Assembly: GCF_002591975.1 (NCBI RefSeq)
Contig: NZ_NVQE01000014.1
Coordinates: 1-64,000 of the forward strand
Direction of reading: 5' to 3'
Length of the DNA stretch: 64,000 bases
Source: Mycobacterium neglectum
GTDB lineage: Bacteria; Actinomycetota; Actinomycetes; Mycobacteriales; Mycobacteriaceae
Part shown: positions 45,268 through 54,349 of the stretch, one piece after another
Numbering within the stretch: the stretch's first letter is position 1
Layout: every line of letters begins with the position of its first letter
The notes under the pieces: generated by a model
What the model saw: only the letters and a program-made list of their open reading frames with translations
Told to the model about the DNA's origin: nothing
Databases searched by the model: none
Made by a program: the position numbers and the translations under genes

Positions 45268-46737
45268 CCGCTCGCGCAGCAATAGCCACACGGCCACCGC
45301 AGAAACGAGCATCAGTGCGGCGCCGACGCCGGAAGCGATTGCCAGCCCCGAAGTGAACGCCTGTCTCGCTGCGTCGAGCAGATCCGTCGCCTCAGCGGCG
45401 GGCAGGGACTCTGCGGTCGCGACCGCTGAAGCCAATGAGTCGCGGGACTCGTCGATCGCTGCAGCGGGAATGCCCGCGGGCGCAGTGAAATTGCGATACA
45501 CGGAAGTGACGATCGAGCCGAGCGTGGCAATCCCCAGCGCCATCCCCAGCTCGTAGGCGGTCTCCGACACCGCTGCCGCTGCACCCGCGCGTTCCTTCGG
45601 CACGCTGGCCAGAATGACGTCGCTGGCGACGGTGAACGCCAGACCGAGCCCGACGCCGACGACGAACAGGGTCAGGCCGAGTTGGGGATAGGAGGTCTCC
45701 GGTGTGATCACGGTCAACGTCGCCATGGCGACACCCACCATCGCCAGGCCCGCGGTGAGTACCGCGCGTTGGGACCAGTACCGCACCGCGATACCTGCCA
45801 GCACACCGAAGATCGTCGCTGCCACGGCGGCGGGCAGTTCGGCGAGTCCGGCCTGCAATGGGCTGAACCCTTGCACCAGCTGGAAATACTGGGACAGGAA
45901 GAACACCAGGCCAGACAGTCCGAGCACGGACAGTAGGTTGGCGCTCACCACGCCTGTGAAAGCTCGGTTGCCGAACAGGCGAACGTCGATCAGCGGGTGC
46001 GGCAGCCTGAGCTGGCGGCGGACGAAGACTGTCAGCGCGCCAGCCCCGGCCAGAGCCGCGATCGCGACATCGAGGTGAAATCCCTGCGCTGCAGCCTCTT
46101 TGATCGCGTACACGGCGCCGAGAATGCCTGCCATCGACAACACGACGCTGGCCAGATCCCACGGCCCGGGGTCGGGGTTGCGGTGTTCGGGTACCAGCGC
46201 GACGCCACCGATCACCAGGACCACCATCACCGGCACATTGATCAAGAACACCGAGCCCCACCAGAAGTGCTCGAGGAGCACCCCGCCGAGAATTGGGCCG
46301 AACGCGGCGCCGGCCGAGAACGCCGATGCCCAGATACCCACGGCCAGGGTCCGTTCCCGAGGGTCGGCGAAGATGCCGCGGATGAGCGCCAGCGTCGCAG
46401 GAGCCAATGTCGCACCCGCGACGCCCTGCAGCGCCCGGCCGGCGATCAACAGTTCCGCCGTCGGCGCGTAGGCCGTTGCCGCGGAGATCACCGCGAAAGC
46501 CGTCGCACCCCAGAGCAACATCTTCTTGTGACCGATTCGGTCGCCGAGGCCGCCCATCGTGATCAGGAGGCTGGCGAGGACGAACGAGTAGATGTCGCCG
46601 ATCCACAGGATCTGGATTCCGGTGGCGTCGAGATCTCGGCTGATGAATGGCGTCGCCAGTGCCAACACCGTGCCGTCGATGCCGATGAGCAGAACGGCAA
46701 GGGTGAGGACGCCGAGCGCGGACCAGCGGCGAATCAT
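45151..46737 (-). CDS. MFS drug exporter of the DHA2 (EmrB/QacA) type
   Basis: 528 aa, about 14 membrane helices. DHA2 signatures are LIGIDGTVLALATPFISRDL in helix 1, GGLGDRIGHKKMLLWGA (motif A) and ILGGVLLEHFWWGSVFLINV (motif C and beyond). It should export toxic compounds using the proton gradient. The ATG at 46737 overlaps the stop of the TetR gene (ATGA), so the two are translated together. Its last ~38 residues are a hydrophilic tail lying inside the methyltransferase gene on the other strand. Confidence 0.9.
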   Translation of the reverse strand: MIRRWSALGVLTLAVLLIGIDGTVLALATPFISRDLDATGIQILWIGDIYSFVLASLLITMGGLGDRIGHKKMLLWGATAFAVISAATAYAPTAELLIAGRALQGVAGATLAPATLALIRGIFADPRERTLAVGIWASAFSAGAAFGPILGGVLLEHFWWGSVFLINVPVMVVLVIGGVALVPEHRNPDPGPWDLASVVLSMAGILGAVYAIKEAAAQGFHLDVAIAALAGAGALTVFVRRQLRLPHPLIDVRLFGNRAFTGVVSANLLSVLGLSGLVFFLSQYFQLVQGFSPLQAGLAELPAAVAATIFGVLAGIAVRYWSQRAVLTAGLAMVGVAMATLTVITPETSYPQLGLTLFVVGVGLGLAFTVASDVILASVPKERAGAAAAVSETAYELGMALGIATLGSIVTSVYRNFTAPAGIPAAAIDESRDSLASAVATAESLPAAEATDLLDAARQAFTSGLAIASGVGAALMLVSAVAVWLLLRERLPRPVEVGVPSDPGVHGDACGHAGIDTAGRAELCDRNG

Positions 46738-47276
46738 GATGTCAGTACTCCGTGCAGTAAGAGGTCGGTGATCATGTGGTCGAATTCGCGCCCCGCGACG
46801 CGTCCGACCTGGATGGCCCATGCCGCGCCTGCCACCAGTGAGTAGAGCGCCTCGGTCAGCCACGCCGCAGTGAGGTCGGGACGGAACTCACCGTCGCGCT
46901 GACCGCGTTTGAAGAGCACGGTGATCTCCGCGTCGATGTCCGCCCAACCTTTCAGGGTCTGGTCGACGTCGAGCTCCTGGCTCTGGCTGTAGAGCAGTGC
47001 GAGGTAGGGCGACACCGGTCGGCACGCGGTGATCAACCGACGCAATGCCTCGACAGCGGAATCATCGTGCAGTCGCGCGACTTCGAGCGCATGAGCCATC
47101 TCGGTGATCGCGAGCTCTTCCACCGCGGCGATCAGTGCGGGCTTCCCGGCGAAATGGCGATGCAGCGTGGCTCGGCTCACCCCGACCGCGGACGCGATCT
47201 CGTCCTGCGTCGCATTCGGCCTGCGTCCGAGAAAGTCGGCCGCGGCGCGCAGCAGTGTTTCACGATCGGAAGCCAT
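46734..47276 (-). CDS. TetR-family regulator of the MFS exporter
   Basis: 180 aa. A TetR HTH (RETLLRAAADFLGRRPNATQ, EIASAVGVSRATLHRHFAGK) is followed by a helical ligand domain. The ATG is six bases after TAGAGT (47283-47288), a leaderless start. The palindrome TGAGACA-N4-TGTCTCA (47296-47313) upstream is the likely operator for self-control and control of the downstream MFS gene. The ligand is unknown. Confidence 0.88.
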   Translation of the reverse strand: MASDRETLLRAAADFLGRRPNATQDEIASAVGVSRATLHRHFAGKPALIAAVEELAITEMAHALEVARLHDDSAVEALRRLITACRPVSPYLALLYSQSQELDVDQTLKGWADIDAEITVLFKRGQRDGEFRPDLTAAWLTEALYSLVAGAAWAIQVGRVAGREFDHMITDLLLHGVLTS

Positions 47277-47295
47277 GAGACGACTCTAGCTCAAG

Positions 47296-47313
47296 TGAGA
47301 CAAATATGTCTCA
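47296..47313. promoter_or_regulatory. Palindromic operator TGAGACA-N4-TGTCTCA
   Basis: Perfect 7-bp inverted repeat, 7 bases upstream of the TetR -10 box. It sits in the divergent region with the GH76 gene (start 47379), so it might touch both promoters. Confidence 0.7.
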
Positions 47314-47378
47314 TTCGGAGTGTGACGCAGCCTCCTGGCTGAGCACAAATTTGCCACCTGGTAAGGCAGGATCGAGTC

Positions 47379-48479
47379 ATGGATCAGCTATGGGCCAATC
47401 GCGCCGCCAGCGCAGAGGCCGCGATCTCCAAGCGACATCTGAAGAAGCTGTGGGGAGTCCCGGGAACCCAACTCGGCGTCGTCGCCTGGCCGGCGGCGCG
47501 CAAGTACCGGATGTTCGGCACCTGGCACTACTGGTGGCAGGCCCACCTGTTGGACTGCCTGGTCGACGCCCAGCTGCGCGACCCACAGCCCGAACGTGTG
47601 GAGCAGATCACCAGGCAGGTCCGCGGCCACCGGCTGCGCAACAACCTGCGGTGGACCAACGACTACTACGACGACATGGCGTGGCTGGCCATCGCCCTCG
47701 AACGGGCCGGTCGGCTCGCGGGAGTCAATCGGCCGAAGGCGTTGGACAAGCTGTCCGAGCAGTTCCTCAACTCATGGGTGCCCGAGGACGGCGGCGGTAT
47801 CCCGTGGCGCAAGCAGGACCAGTTCTTCAATGCCCCGGCGAACGGGCCGGCGGCGATCTTCCTGGCGCGTTATGACCGGCTGCGCAGGGCGCAGCAGATG
47901 TCGGACTGGCTCGACGAAACGCTCATCGACCCGGAGACTCATCTGGTGTTCGACGGCATCAAGGGCGGCTCGATGGTTCGGGCTCAGTACACCTACTGTC
48001 AGGGCGTGGTCCTCGGCCTGGAAACCGAACTCGCGGTGCGCACCGAGGACGCCGATCACGCCAAGCGGGTGCATCGACTCGTCACCGCGGTGCGCGACAA
48101 CATGGCACCCGAGGGCATCATCAGGGGCGCGGGCGGCGGCGACGGCGGTCTGTTCAACGGCATTCTTGCGCGTTACCTGGCGCTGGTGGCGACCTCTCTG
48201 CCGCAGAACGATGCCGATGACGCGCAAGCCCGCGAGACCGCGGGCAAGCTGGTGCTGGATTCCGCGGAGGCGGCATGGGACAACCGGCAGACCGTCGACA
48301 GTCTGCCGCTGTTCGCCGCGTTCTGGGAGCGCACCGCCGAGATTCCCACTGCGGCAGGTAAAGAGGCCGAATTCGTCGAGGGTGCGGTCAACGCCTCGGA
48401 GATTCCCGAACGCGATCTGTCCGTGCAGCTCTCGGGCTGGATGCTGATGGAAGCGGCCCACGCGGTATCCGCCACGTGA
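47379..48479 (+). CDS. GH76-family glycoside hydrolase (Rv0365c-like)
   Basis: 366 aa, an (alpha/alpha)6-barrel protein. The adjacent Asp pair of family 76 alpha-1,6-mannanases is visible in RWTNDYYDDMAW, with further family stretches WHYWWQAHLLDCLVDA, GGGIPWRKQDQFFNAPANGP and RAQYTYCQGVVLGLETELA. Rv0365c has the same size and neighbourhood. No signal peptide is present, so it probably acts in the cytoplasm, on mannosides or a related glycan; this is inferred. Its stop overlaps the NhaA start (GTGA). Confidence 0.85.
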   Translation: MDQLWANRAASAEAAISKRHLKKLWGVPGTQLGVVAWPAARKYRMFGTWHYWWQAHLLDCLVDAQLRDPQPERVEQITRQVRGHRLRNNLRWTNDYYDDMAWLAIALERAGRLAGVNRPKALDKLSEQFLNSWVPEDGGGIPWRKQDQFFNAPANGPAAIFLARYDRLRRAQQMSDWLDETLIDPETHLVFDGIKGGSMVRAQYTYCQGVVLGLETELAVRTEDADHAKRVHRLVTAVRDNMAPEGIIRGAGGGDGGLFNGILARYLALVATSLPQNDADDAQARETAGKLVLDSAEAAWDNRQTVDSLPLFAAFWERTAEIPTAAGKEAEFVEGAVNASEIPERDLSVQLSGWMLMEAAHAVSAT

Positions 48480-50293
48480 CCTCACCCATGCGGTTGCACC
48501 GCGGCCTCAAGGCGATGAAACCTGGAGAAAACGCCGCGGCGGGGCTGCTTCTGCTGGCCACCCTCATAGCCATCGTCTGGGCGAATTCGCCGTGGGCGCA
48601 GAGCTATTGGAGTCTGCTGGACACCCATGTCGGTGTCGCGTTCGGCGAATATCACTTCGACATGAGCGTCAAGCATCTGATCAACGACGGCTTGATGACG
48701 TTCTTCTTCTTCATCGTCGGACTCGAAGTGACACGCGAGTTCGCCATCGGCGAGCTCACCGATCGTTCCAGGGCCGCGGTTCCCGTCGTCGCGGCGATCG
48801 CAGGGCTGGTGGTGCCCGCCGTCATCTTCCTGCTGCTGAACCCATCCGGCGAGAATGCCCACGCATGGGGTGTGGTGATCTCCACCGACACCGCGTTCCT
48901 GGTCGGCGCGCTTGCCGTCATCAAACCGAAGTTTCCCGGGCGCCTACGAATCTTCCTGCTGACACTGGCTGTCGTCGACGACGTGGGTGCGCTGATCGTG
49001 ATCGCGGCGTTCTACTCCGACGCGATCAAGGTGGGGCCCCTGGCGGTTTCGGCGCTGCTGCTCGTCGCCATCGCACTCGTGCGGTTCCTGCCCGCCGCGC
49101 GTGGGCCCGCGTACGCGGTGCTGGGCTTCGCACTGTGGGTCGCGCTGTACATGGCGGGCATCCATCCGACGCTCGCCGGTGTCGCGCTCGCGCTGCTCAT
49201 ACCGGTGTTCGCCCCCGAGCGCAGGCAGGTAGAAGACGCTGTCGAGGTAATCCGAGCGTTCCGGCAGTCTCCGAATTCTCAATACGCCCGCGCAGCCACT
49301 CGCCGTCTGCGCCAGTCGATCTCCATCAATGAACGTCTGCAGACCGATATCGGACCCTATGTCGCGTTCCTGGTGTTGCCGGTGTTCGCTCTCGTCAATG
49401 CCGGCGTCCGGCTGGACGCGGAGAGCCTGAGTGCCGCGGCGCGCTCGCCGCTGACATGGGGCATCGTCGCCGGCCTCGTCCTCGGCAAGTTCATCGGCAT
49501 CACGGGTGCGACGTGGTTCATGAGCCGCACCGGGCTCGGGGAGCTGGCTCCGGGACTGCGGCTGCGCCGCGTTGCAGGTGGCGCCGCGCTGTCCGGAATC
49601 GGCTTCACCATCTCACTTTTCATCGTCGATATCGCGATCAGCGAACCGGCCCGGCAGGACCAGGCACGCATCGGCGTCATCGCCGCGTCGATCATTGCGC
49701 TTGTCCTCGGCTGGGCGATCTTCCACGTGACCGATCTGGTGAGCCCACCAGAACCGATCGGCCACAAGCTCATTCGGGACATCGATCCTGAGCGTGATCA
49801 CGTCAAAGGAAATCCCGGTGCTGGGCTGACGCTGGTTGAGTACGGGGATTACGAATGCCCGTTCTGTAGCCGCGCCACCGGCGGAATCGACGAAGTCCGT
49901 GCGCATTTCGGCGACGACCTGCTCTATGTCTGGAGACACCTCCCGCTGGAGCGGGTACACCCCCGTGCCTTCGATGCTGCGCGTGCTGCCGAGGCCGCCG
50001 GTTTCCAGGGCAAGTACTTCGAGATGGGTACGGAGTTGTTCGCACACCAGGATGACCTGGAGTGGTCCGATATCTACCGCTATGCCAACTCGATCGGGCT
50101 GGATCTCGCACAGTTCGACCAGGACATCCGTGTGCATCCATCGAAGGCGCTGCACCGCGTGCAGGACGACGCAGAGGACGCCGAGGCGATGGATCTGAAC
50201 TCGACTCCGACGTTCTTCGTCAACGGAAAGCGACACACGGGGCCGTGGGATTCAGCCAGCCTGATCCGCGCTTTGGAGGAGGCCCGTCGATGA
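48476..50293 (+). CDS. nhaA: NhaA Na+/H+ antiporter fused to a DsbA-like thioredoxin domain
   Basis: 605 aa. Residues ~1-430 are NhaA with twelve helices; STDTAFLVGAL and LAVVDDVGAL carry the Asp residues that bind Na+ and H+. After a linker (~425-440) comes a thioredoxin-fold domain (LVEYGDYECPFCSRATGGID, CPFC active site, cis-Pro region NSTPTFFVNG) like DsbA. Such fusions occur in actinobacteria; the redox domain should lie on one face of the membrane and may gate the antiporter or repair its thiols. A GTG start overlaps the GH76 gene. Confidence 0.9.
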   Translation: MTSPMRLHRGLKAMKPGENAAAGLLLLATLIAIVWANSPWAQSYWSLLDTHVGVAFGEYHFDMSVKHLINDGLMTFFFFIVGLEVTREFAIGELTDRSRAAVPVVAAIAGLVVPAVIFLLLNPSGENAHAWGVVISTDTAFLVGALAVIKPKFPGRLRIFLLTLAVVDDVGALIVIAAFYSDAIKVGPLAVSALLLVAIALVRFLPAARGPAYAVLGFALWVALYMAGIHPTLAGVALALLIPVFAPERRQVEDAVEVIRAFRQSPNSQYARAATRRLRQSISINERLQTDIGPYVAFLVLPVFALVNAGVRLDAESLSAAARSPLTWGIVAGLVLGKFIGITGATWFMSRTGLGELAPGLRLRRVAGGAALSGIGFTISLFIVDIAISEPARQDQARIGVIAASIIALVLGWAIFHVTDLVSPPEPIGHKLIRDIDPERDHVKGNPGAGLTLVEYGDYECPFCSRATGGIDEVRAHFGDDLLYVWRHLPLERVHPRAFDAARAAEAAGFQGKYFEMGTELFAHQDDLEWSDIYRYANSIGLDLAQFDQDIRVHPSKALHRVQDDAEDAEAMDLNSTPTFFVNGKRHTGPWDSASLIRALEEARR

Positions 50294-50297
50294 GCGG

Positions 50298-50996
50298 TCA
50301 GGCGGCTTCGCCCGCCTCGCGCTTGGCCGCCTTCCGCCGCCGGTACCACTCGAAGACCATCGGCAGCACCGACACCACCACAATCGCGATCACGATGGGT
50401 TCGAGCAGATCCTGGATGATCTGGAACCGGCCCAGCCAATACCCAAGCAGCGTGAGCCCGACACCCCACACAACCGCGCCAAGCACGTTGAAGAACGTGA
50501 ACACGGGGTAGCTCATCCGCGCCGCGCCCGCGGTGAGCGGCGCCAGTGTGCGCACGATCGGAACGAACCGCGCGATGACGATCGCGAACGGGCCGCGCTG
50601 CTCGAAGAACGCGTGGGCCTCGTCGAGGTAGCGCTGCTTGAGGATCTTGGCGTCCGGTTTGAACATCGCCGTCCCGACGTTCCGGCCGATCCAGTAGCCG
50701 ACCTGCCCGCCGAGTACCGCGGCGATCGGGATGAACACCAGCAGCTGCCACAGTTGGAAATTGATCGGCTCGCCGCCGTCGGCCGCCAACGCCTGGGTGC
50801 CCGCGGCGAGCATCCCCGCCACGAACAGCAGCGAGTCGCCGGGCAGGATCGGAAACAGCACCCCCGACTCGACGAAGATCACCACCAGCAGGCCCACCAG
50901 GGCCCAGGTGCCGAAGTACCCGAGTAGCGTCATCGGGTCGAGGAAGTCCGGCATGAGTGCCAGCTGATTGGCAGCCGCCAGGGCCGAGGTCGTCAC
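50298..50996 (-). CDS. DedA-family membrane protein (Rv0364-like)
   Basis: 232 aa. DedA/SNARE-associated features are FVESGVLFPILPGDSLLFVA, GGQVGYWIGRNVG and FVPIVRTLAPLTAGAARMSY, plus a C-terminal basic tail (EWYRRRKAAKREAG). DedA proteins flip or recycle lipid carriers such as undecaprenyl phosphate and help keep the proton gradient. The GTG at 50996 was chosen because TATCTT (51003-51008) is a -10 box six bases before it; a longer frame to 51077 crosses that promoter. Divergent from fba. Confidence 0.88.
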   Translation of the reverse strand: MTTSALAAANQLALMPDFLDPMTLLGYFGTWALVGLLVVIFVESGVLFPILPGDSLLFVAGMLAAGTQALAADGGEPINFQLWQLLVFIPIAAVLGGQVGYWIGRNVGTAMFKPDAKILKQRYLDEAHAFFEQRGPFAIVIARFVPIVRTLAPLTAGAARMSYPVFTFFNVLGAVVWGVGLTLLGYWLGRFQIIQDLLEPIVIAIVVVSVLPMVFEWYRRRKAAKREAGEAA

Positions 50997-51098
50997 CGCC
51001 CCAAGATACCGGTCTGACCGGCTTCCCCCTTTTTGACCGTGTGAGGTCGCCGCGTTCCTGCGACAATCGCAATACACAAATCACCGAGAGGAACACCC

Positions 51099-52136
51099 AT
51101 GCCCGTCGCAACGCCCGAGGTCTACGCGGAGATGCTGAACCGGGCCAAAGAACACTCCTTCGCGTTTCCGGCCATCAACTGCGTCGGCTCGGAATCCGTC
51201 AATGCGGCCATCAAGGGATTCGCCGACGCGGGTAGCGACGGCATCATCCAGTTCTCCACCGGCGGGGCCGAGTTCGCGTCCGGTCTCGGGGTGAAGGACA
51301 TGGTCACCGGCGCCGTCGCGCTCGCCGAGTTCACCCACATCATCGCCGAGAAGTATCCGATCACCGTGGCCCTGCACACCGACCACTGTCCGAAGGACAA
51401 GCTGGACACCTATGTCAGGCCGCTGCTCGCGATATCGCAGAAGCGGGTCGCAGGCGGGGGTAACCCGCTGTTCCAGTCGCACATGTGGGACGGTTCGGCG
51501 GTGCCGATCGACGAGAACCTCGACATCGCGCGCGAGCTCCTCAAGGAGGCGGCGGCCGCCAAGATCATCCTCGAGATCGAGATCGGTGTGGTCGGCGGCG
51601 AGGAAGACGGTGTCGAGGCCGAGATCAACGACAAGCTCTATACGACCCCCGAGGATTTCGAGAAGACCATCGAGGCCTTGGGGGCGGGCGAGCACGGCAA
51701 GTACCTGTTGGCCGCGACGTTCGGCAATGTGCACGGCGTCTACAAGCCGGGCAACGTCAAGCTGCGCCCTGACATCCTTGACCAGGGTCAGAAGGTGGCG
51801 GCCGCCAAGCTCGGATTATCCGACGGCGCAAAGCCTTTCGACTTCGTCTTCCATGGCGGGTCTGGATCGCTGAAGTCCGAGATCGAGGACTCGCTGCGCT
51901 ACGGCGTCGTGAAGATGAATGTCGACACCGATACGCAGTACGCGTTCACCCGTCCGCTCGCGGGACACATGTTCGCCAACTACGACGGCGTGCTGAAGGT
52001 CGACGGCGAGGTGGGCAACAAGAAGGTTTATGACCCACGCAGCTATCTGAAGAAGGCCGAAGCGTCGATGTCCGAGCGCGTCATCGAGGCGTGCCGGGAC
52101 CTGCACAGCGCGGGTCGGTCGGTAACCGCCGGCTGA
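51099..52136 (+). CDS. fba: Class II fructose-bisphosphate aldolase
   Basis: 345 aa. Zinc-dependent aldolase: zinc ligands in LHTDHCPKD, FGNVHGVY and FHGGSGS, with MNVDTDTQYAFTRP near the C-terminus. It splits fructose 1,6-bisphosphate into triose phosphates and works in both glycolysis and gluconeogenesis; the M. tuberculosis orthologue Rv0363c is its main aldolase. GAGAGGAA precedes the ATG. In M. tuberculosis mgtE lies between fba and the Rv0361 gene; here they are only six bases apart. Confidence 0.97.
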   Translation: MPVATPEVYAEMLNRAKEHSFAFPAINCVGSESVNAAIKGFADAGSDGIIQFSTGGAEFASGLGVKDMVTGAVALAEFTHIIAEKYPITVALHTDHCPKDKLDTYVRPLLAISQKRVAGGGNPLFQSHMWDGSAVPIDENLDIARELLKEAAAAKIILEIEIGVVGGEEDGVEAEINDKLYTTPEDFEKTIEALGAGEHGKYLLAATFGNVHGVYKPGNVKLRPDILDQGQKVAAAKLGLSDGAKPFDFVFHGGSGSLKSEIEDSLRYGVVKMNVDTDTQYAFTRPLAGHMFANYDGVLKVDGEVGNKKVYDPRSYLKKAEASMSERVIEACRDLHSAGRSVTAG

Positions 52137-52141
52137 GCCGG

Positions 52142-52894
52142 TCAGCTAGCTGGTGCTTGGCAGATCTTCCACTGATCGTCGCGGAATTCCAGGTCCAGGC
52201 TCCGCGTCGACCTGGTTTGGGGGGCGTACGCCATGAAGGTCGTGACGTTGGCCTCGGCATGGTCGCCGTTGACGACCACCTGGTCGATGCTGGCGATCAC
52301 CGGATACCGCTTGGCGGCGGCTATCCGTGAGTGAGTATCCGACCACACGCGGTCGTTGTAGGTGACGTAGTCGTCCCGGGCTTTGCCGCAGGTGATGGTG
52401 CGCAGCATGGCCAGGTCGCCCTTCGCGATCGCGGCGTCGTAGTCCTCGATCGCCGTGCGGACCCGGTCCTCCTGGGAGACGCTCGGTTCCGAGTCGCGGG
52501 TCAGCAGCAGCGTGCCCAGCACCGCCACGGCCACCAGCGCGGCGATCACCAGCACCAGGGCGATCACCCAGCCCCAACTGCGGCGCTTCGTCGGCGGCGG
52601 CGGCTTGGGAACTTCACCGCGCGGCGGAATGACTTGTGGTGAAACATTTTTCGTCACCGGTGCGGGTGCGGTGGCCATCACCTCGGTCGCAGGCTCTGAC
52701 GGTGTGTTGATCCTCGTCGTCGCCCCCGCGTCGAAGCCGGACGGTGCCGTGAACCTACGCTCGGGTTCTTCGGGGACTTCGGCCGCCATCACCTCGGTGG
52801 CCGGCTCGGCACCGACCGCCGCCTCGTCGTCTCCGGCTTCGGTCGCCTCATCGGTGACCTCATCCGGCTGATCTGGCCCCTGTGGATTCGACAT
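52142..52894 (-). CDS. Membrane protein with NTF2-like extracytoplasmic domain (Rv0361-like)
   Basis: 250 aa. An acidic disordered N-terminus containing two similar blocks (EPATEVMAAEVPEE and EPATEVMATAPAPV) and a Pro-rich stretch leads to one helix (WGWVIALVLVIAALVAVAVL, ~107-130). The outside domain is NTF2-like (IEDYDAAIAKGDLAMLRTIT, YPVIASIDQVVVNGDHAEAN, two Cys). It matches Rv0361 in layout and place. The function is unknown. Confidence 0.78.
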   Translation of the reverse strand: MSNPQGPDQPDEVTDEATEAGDDEAAVGAEPATEVMAAEVPEEPERRFTAPSGFDAGATTRINTPSEPATEVMATAPAPVTKNVSPQVIPPRGEVPKPPPPTKRRSWGWVIALVLVIAALVAVAVLGTLLLTRDSEPSVSQEDRVRTAIEDYDAAIAKGDLAMLRTITCGKARDDYVTYNDRVWSDTHSRIAAAKRYPVIASIDQVVVNGDHAEANVTTFMAYAPQTRSTRSLDLEFRDDQWKICQAPAS

Positions 52895-52985
52895 CGCTGC
52901 TGCAGCCCTTCGTTACAACCCTTCGGCCGCAAAGCTTAACCATCCGGCGGGACTGCCGCCGAGAGCCGCACGGCACAATGGGGCC

Positions 52986-53402
52986 ATGACTCGGATGGGT
53001 GACCTTCTCGGACCGGATCCGGTCCTACTTCCCGGCGACCCGGCGGCAGAGGCCGAACTGGCCGCCGCCGAAAACCCGGCCATCGTTGCCGCGGCGCATC
53101 CGTCGGCATCGATCGCATGGGCCACGCTCGCCGAAGAGGCGCTGGCCGACGACAAGGCCGTCACGGCCTATGCGTATGCACGGACGGGCTACCACCGCGG
53201 ACTCGACCAGCTCCGCCGCAACGGCTGGAAGGGTTTCGGGCCGGTCCCATACAGTCACGAACCCAATCGCGGTTTCCTGCGCTGCGTCGCCGCCCTGGCC
53301 CGGGCCGCAGGTCAGATCGGCGAAACCGATGAGTTCCAGCGTTGCGCGGATCTGCTCGACGACTGCGATCCCCAGGCTCGACCTGCACTCGGGCTGGGTT
53401 GA
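52986..53402 (+). CDS. DUF3151 protein (Rv0360c-like)
   Basis: 138 aa, a soluble all-helical protein with the stretches LLGPDPVLLPGDPAAEAEL, SIAWATLAEEALADDKAVTA and YAYARTGYHRGLDQLRRNGW, followed by PVPYSHEPNRGFLRCVAALA. These define DUF3151, restricted to actinobacteria and of unknown function. Position matches Rv0360c. It is back-to-back with the Rv0361-like gene across 91 bases. Confidence 0.85.
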   Translation: MTRMGDLLGPDPVLLPGDPAAEAELAAAENPAIVAAAHPSASIAWATLAEEALADDKAVTAYAYARTGYHRGLDQLRRNGWKGFGPVPYSHEPNRGFLRCVAALARAAGQIGETDEFQRCADLLDDCDPQARPALGLG

Positions 53403-53409
53403 CCGGGCG

Positions 53410-54303
53410 TCACGACTCGGCTTCGCACTTGCAGTCGGCGGCGCCTTCCGGCGGCTCCACCTGCACTGTGGCGTGGTCAAGCCCATGGGCAGTGAGCACC
53501 GCGCGCGCATCGTCGAGAACCAGGGCCGCGTCACGCGTGCTGGTCAGGTGCGCGGTCACCATGTCCTTACCCGGCACCAGCGTCCATACGTGCAGGTCGT
53601 GGACTTCGGTCACGCCGTCAACTGCGCACAGCGCATTGCGTAGTTCGTCCACGTCGATGTGGGCGGGCGACGTTTCGGACAGGATCCGCAACGCTGCGCG
53701 GGCCAGCGCGAAGGCGCGCGGCAACACCCACAGTGCGACGAACACCGCGACCACCACGTCGGCATAGGGCCACCGCGTCGTGACCGTGACGATGCCCGCG
53801 ATCAGCACGCCGATGCTGCCGACCGTGTCGGCGACGACCTCCATGTAAGCGCCCTTGACGGCGAGGCTGCTCTCGGAGTGCGACCTCAGCAGCAGCACCA
53901 CGACCGCGTTGGCGAGCAGGCCGGCCAGTGCCACCACGATCATCGGCACGCCGGGGACCTCGGGTGCGTCACCCAGGCGTTCAAAAGCCTCGTAGAGGAT
54001 GAACGCCGCCACCCCGAGGAGCAGCACCGCGTTGGCGACTGCGGTGAACACCTCCGCCCGGTGCCAGCCGTAGGTACGCGCCGGTGACGCGCTGCCGTGT
54101 TTGGCGAGCAGGACCGCGGTCACCCCCATGAACATCGCGACCAGATCGGTCAGCATGTGGCCGGCGTCGGCGAGCAGCGCGATCGAGTTGATCCACAGCG
54201 CGGTGACCAGCTCGATGATGAAGAACGCCGTCAGGATCGCGGCAGCGATGACCATCCGGCTGACTCGCGTGTCCCGCGAGCCGTGATCGTGGCCAGCTCC
54301 CAT
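53410..54303 (-). CDS. CDF-family metal cation exporter
   Basis: 297 aa. A His-rich start (GAGHDHGS) is followed by six helices with metal ligands in LLADAGHMLTD (helix 2) and YMEVVADTVGS (helix 5), as in CzcD/ZitB zinc exporters. The cytoplasmic C-terminal domain (DELRNALCAVDGVTEVHDLH) ends with CKCEAES, a possible metal site. The ATG at 54303 is supported by TAGATT (54311-54316) seven bases upstream and a palindrome overlapping it. It should export Zn or a similar divalent metal. Confidence 0.88.
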   Translation of the reverse strand: MGAGHDHGSRDTRVSRMVIAAAILTAFFIIELVTALWINSIALLADAGHMLTDLVAMFMGVTAVLLAKHGSASPARTYGWHRAEVFTAVANAVLLLGVAAFILYEAFERLGDAPEVPGVPMIVVALAGLLANAVVVLLLRSHSESSLAVKGAYMEVVADTVGSIGVLIAGIVTVTTRWPYADVVVAVFVALWVLPRAFALARAALRILSETSPAHIDVDELRNALCAVDGVTEVHDLHVWTLVPGKDMVTAHLTSTRDAALVLDDARAVLTAHGLDHATVQVEPPEGAADCKCEAES

Positions 54304-54314
54304 ACCCGGCAATC

Positions 54315-54332
54315 TATGCGTAAACACGCATA
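54315..54332. promoter_or_regulatory. Metal-regulator-like palindrome TATGCGT-N4-ACGCATA
   Basis: Perfect 7-bp inverted repeat overlapping the upstream edge of the CDF gene -10 box. AT-framed palindromes of this size are typical of ArsR/SmtB-type metal sensors in mycobacteria. No sensor gene lies beside it. Confidence 0.6.
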
Positions 54333-54349
54333 TGTCGCAAGGGGCCCGC

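Noticed and set aside
52124..52150. Hairpin CCGGCTGAGCCGG and CAGCTAGCTG at the end of fba as a terminator
   Set aside because: The loop is too small and no T-run follows; it includes stop codons of both genes, so sequence constraints explain it.
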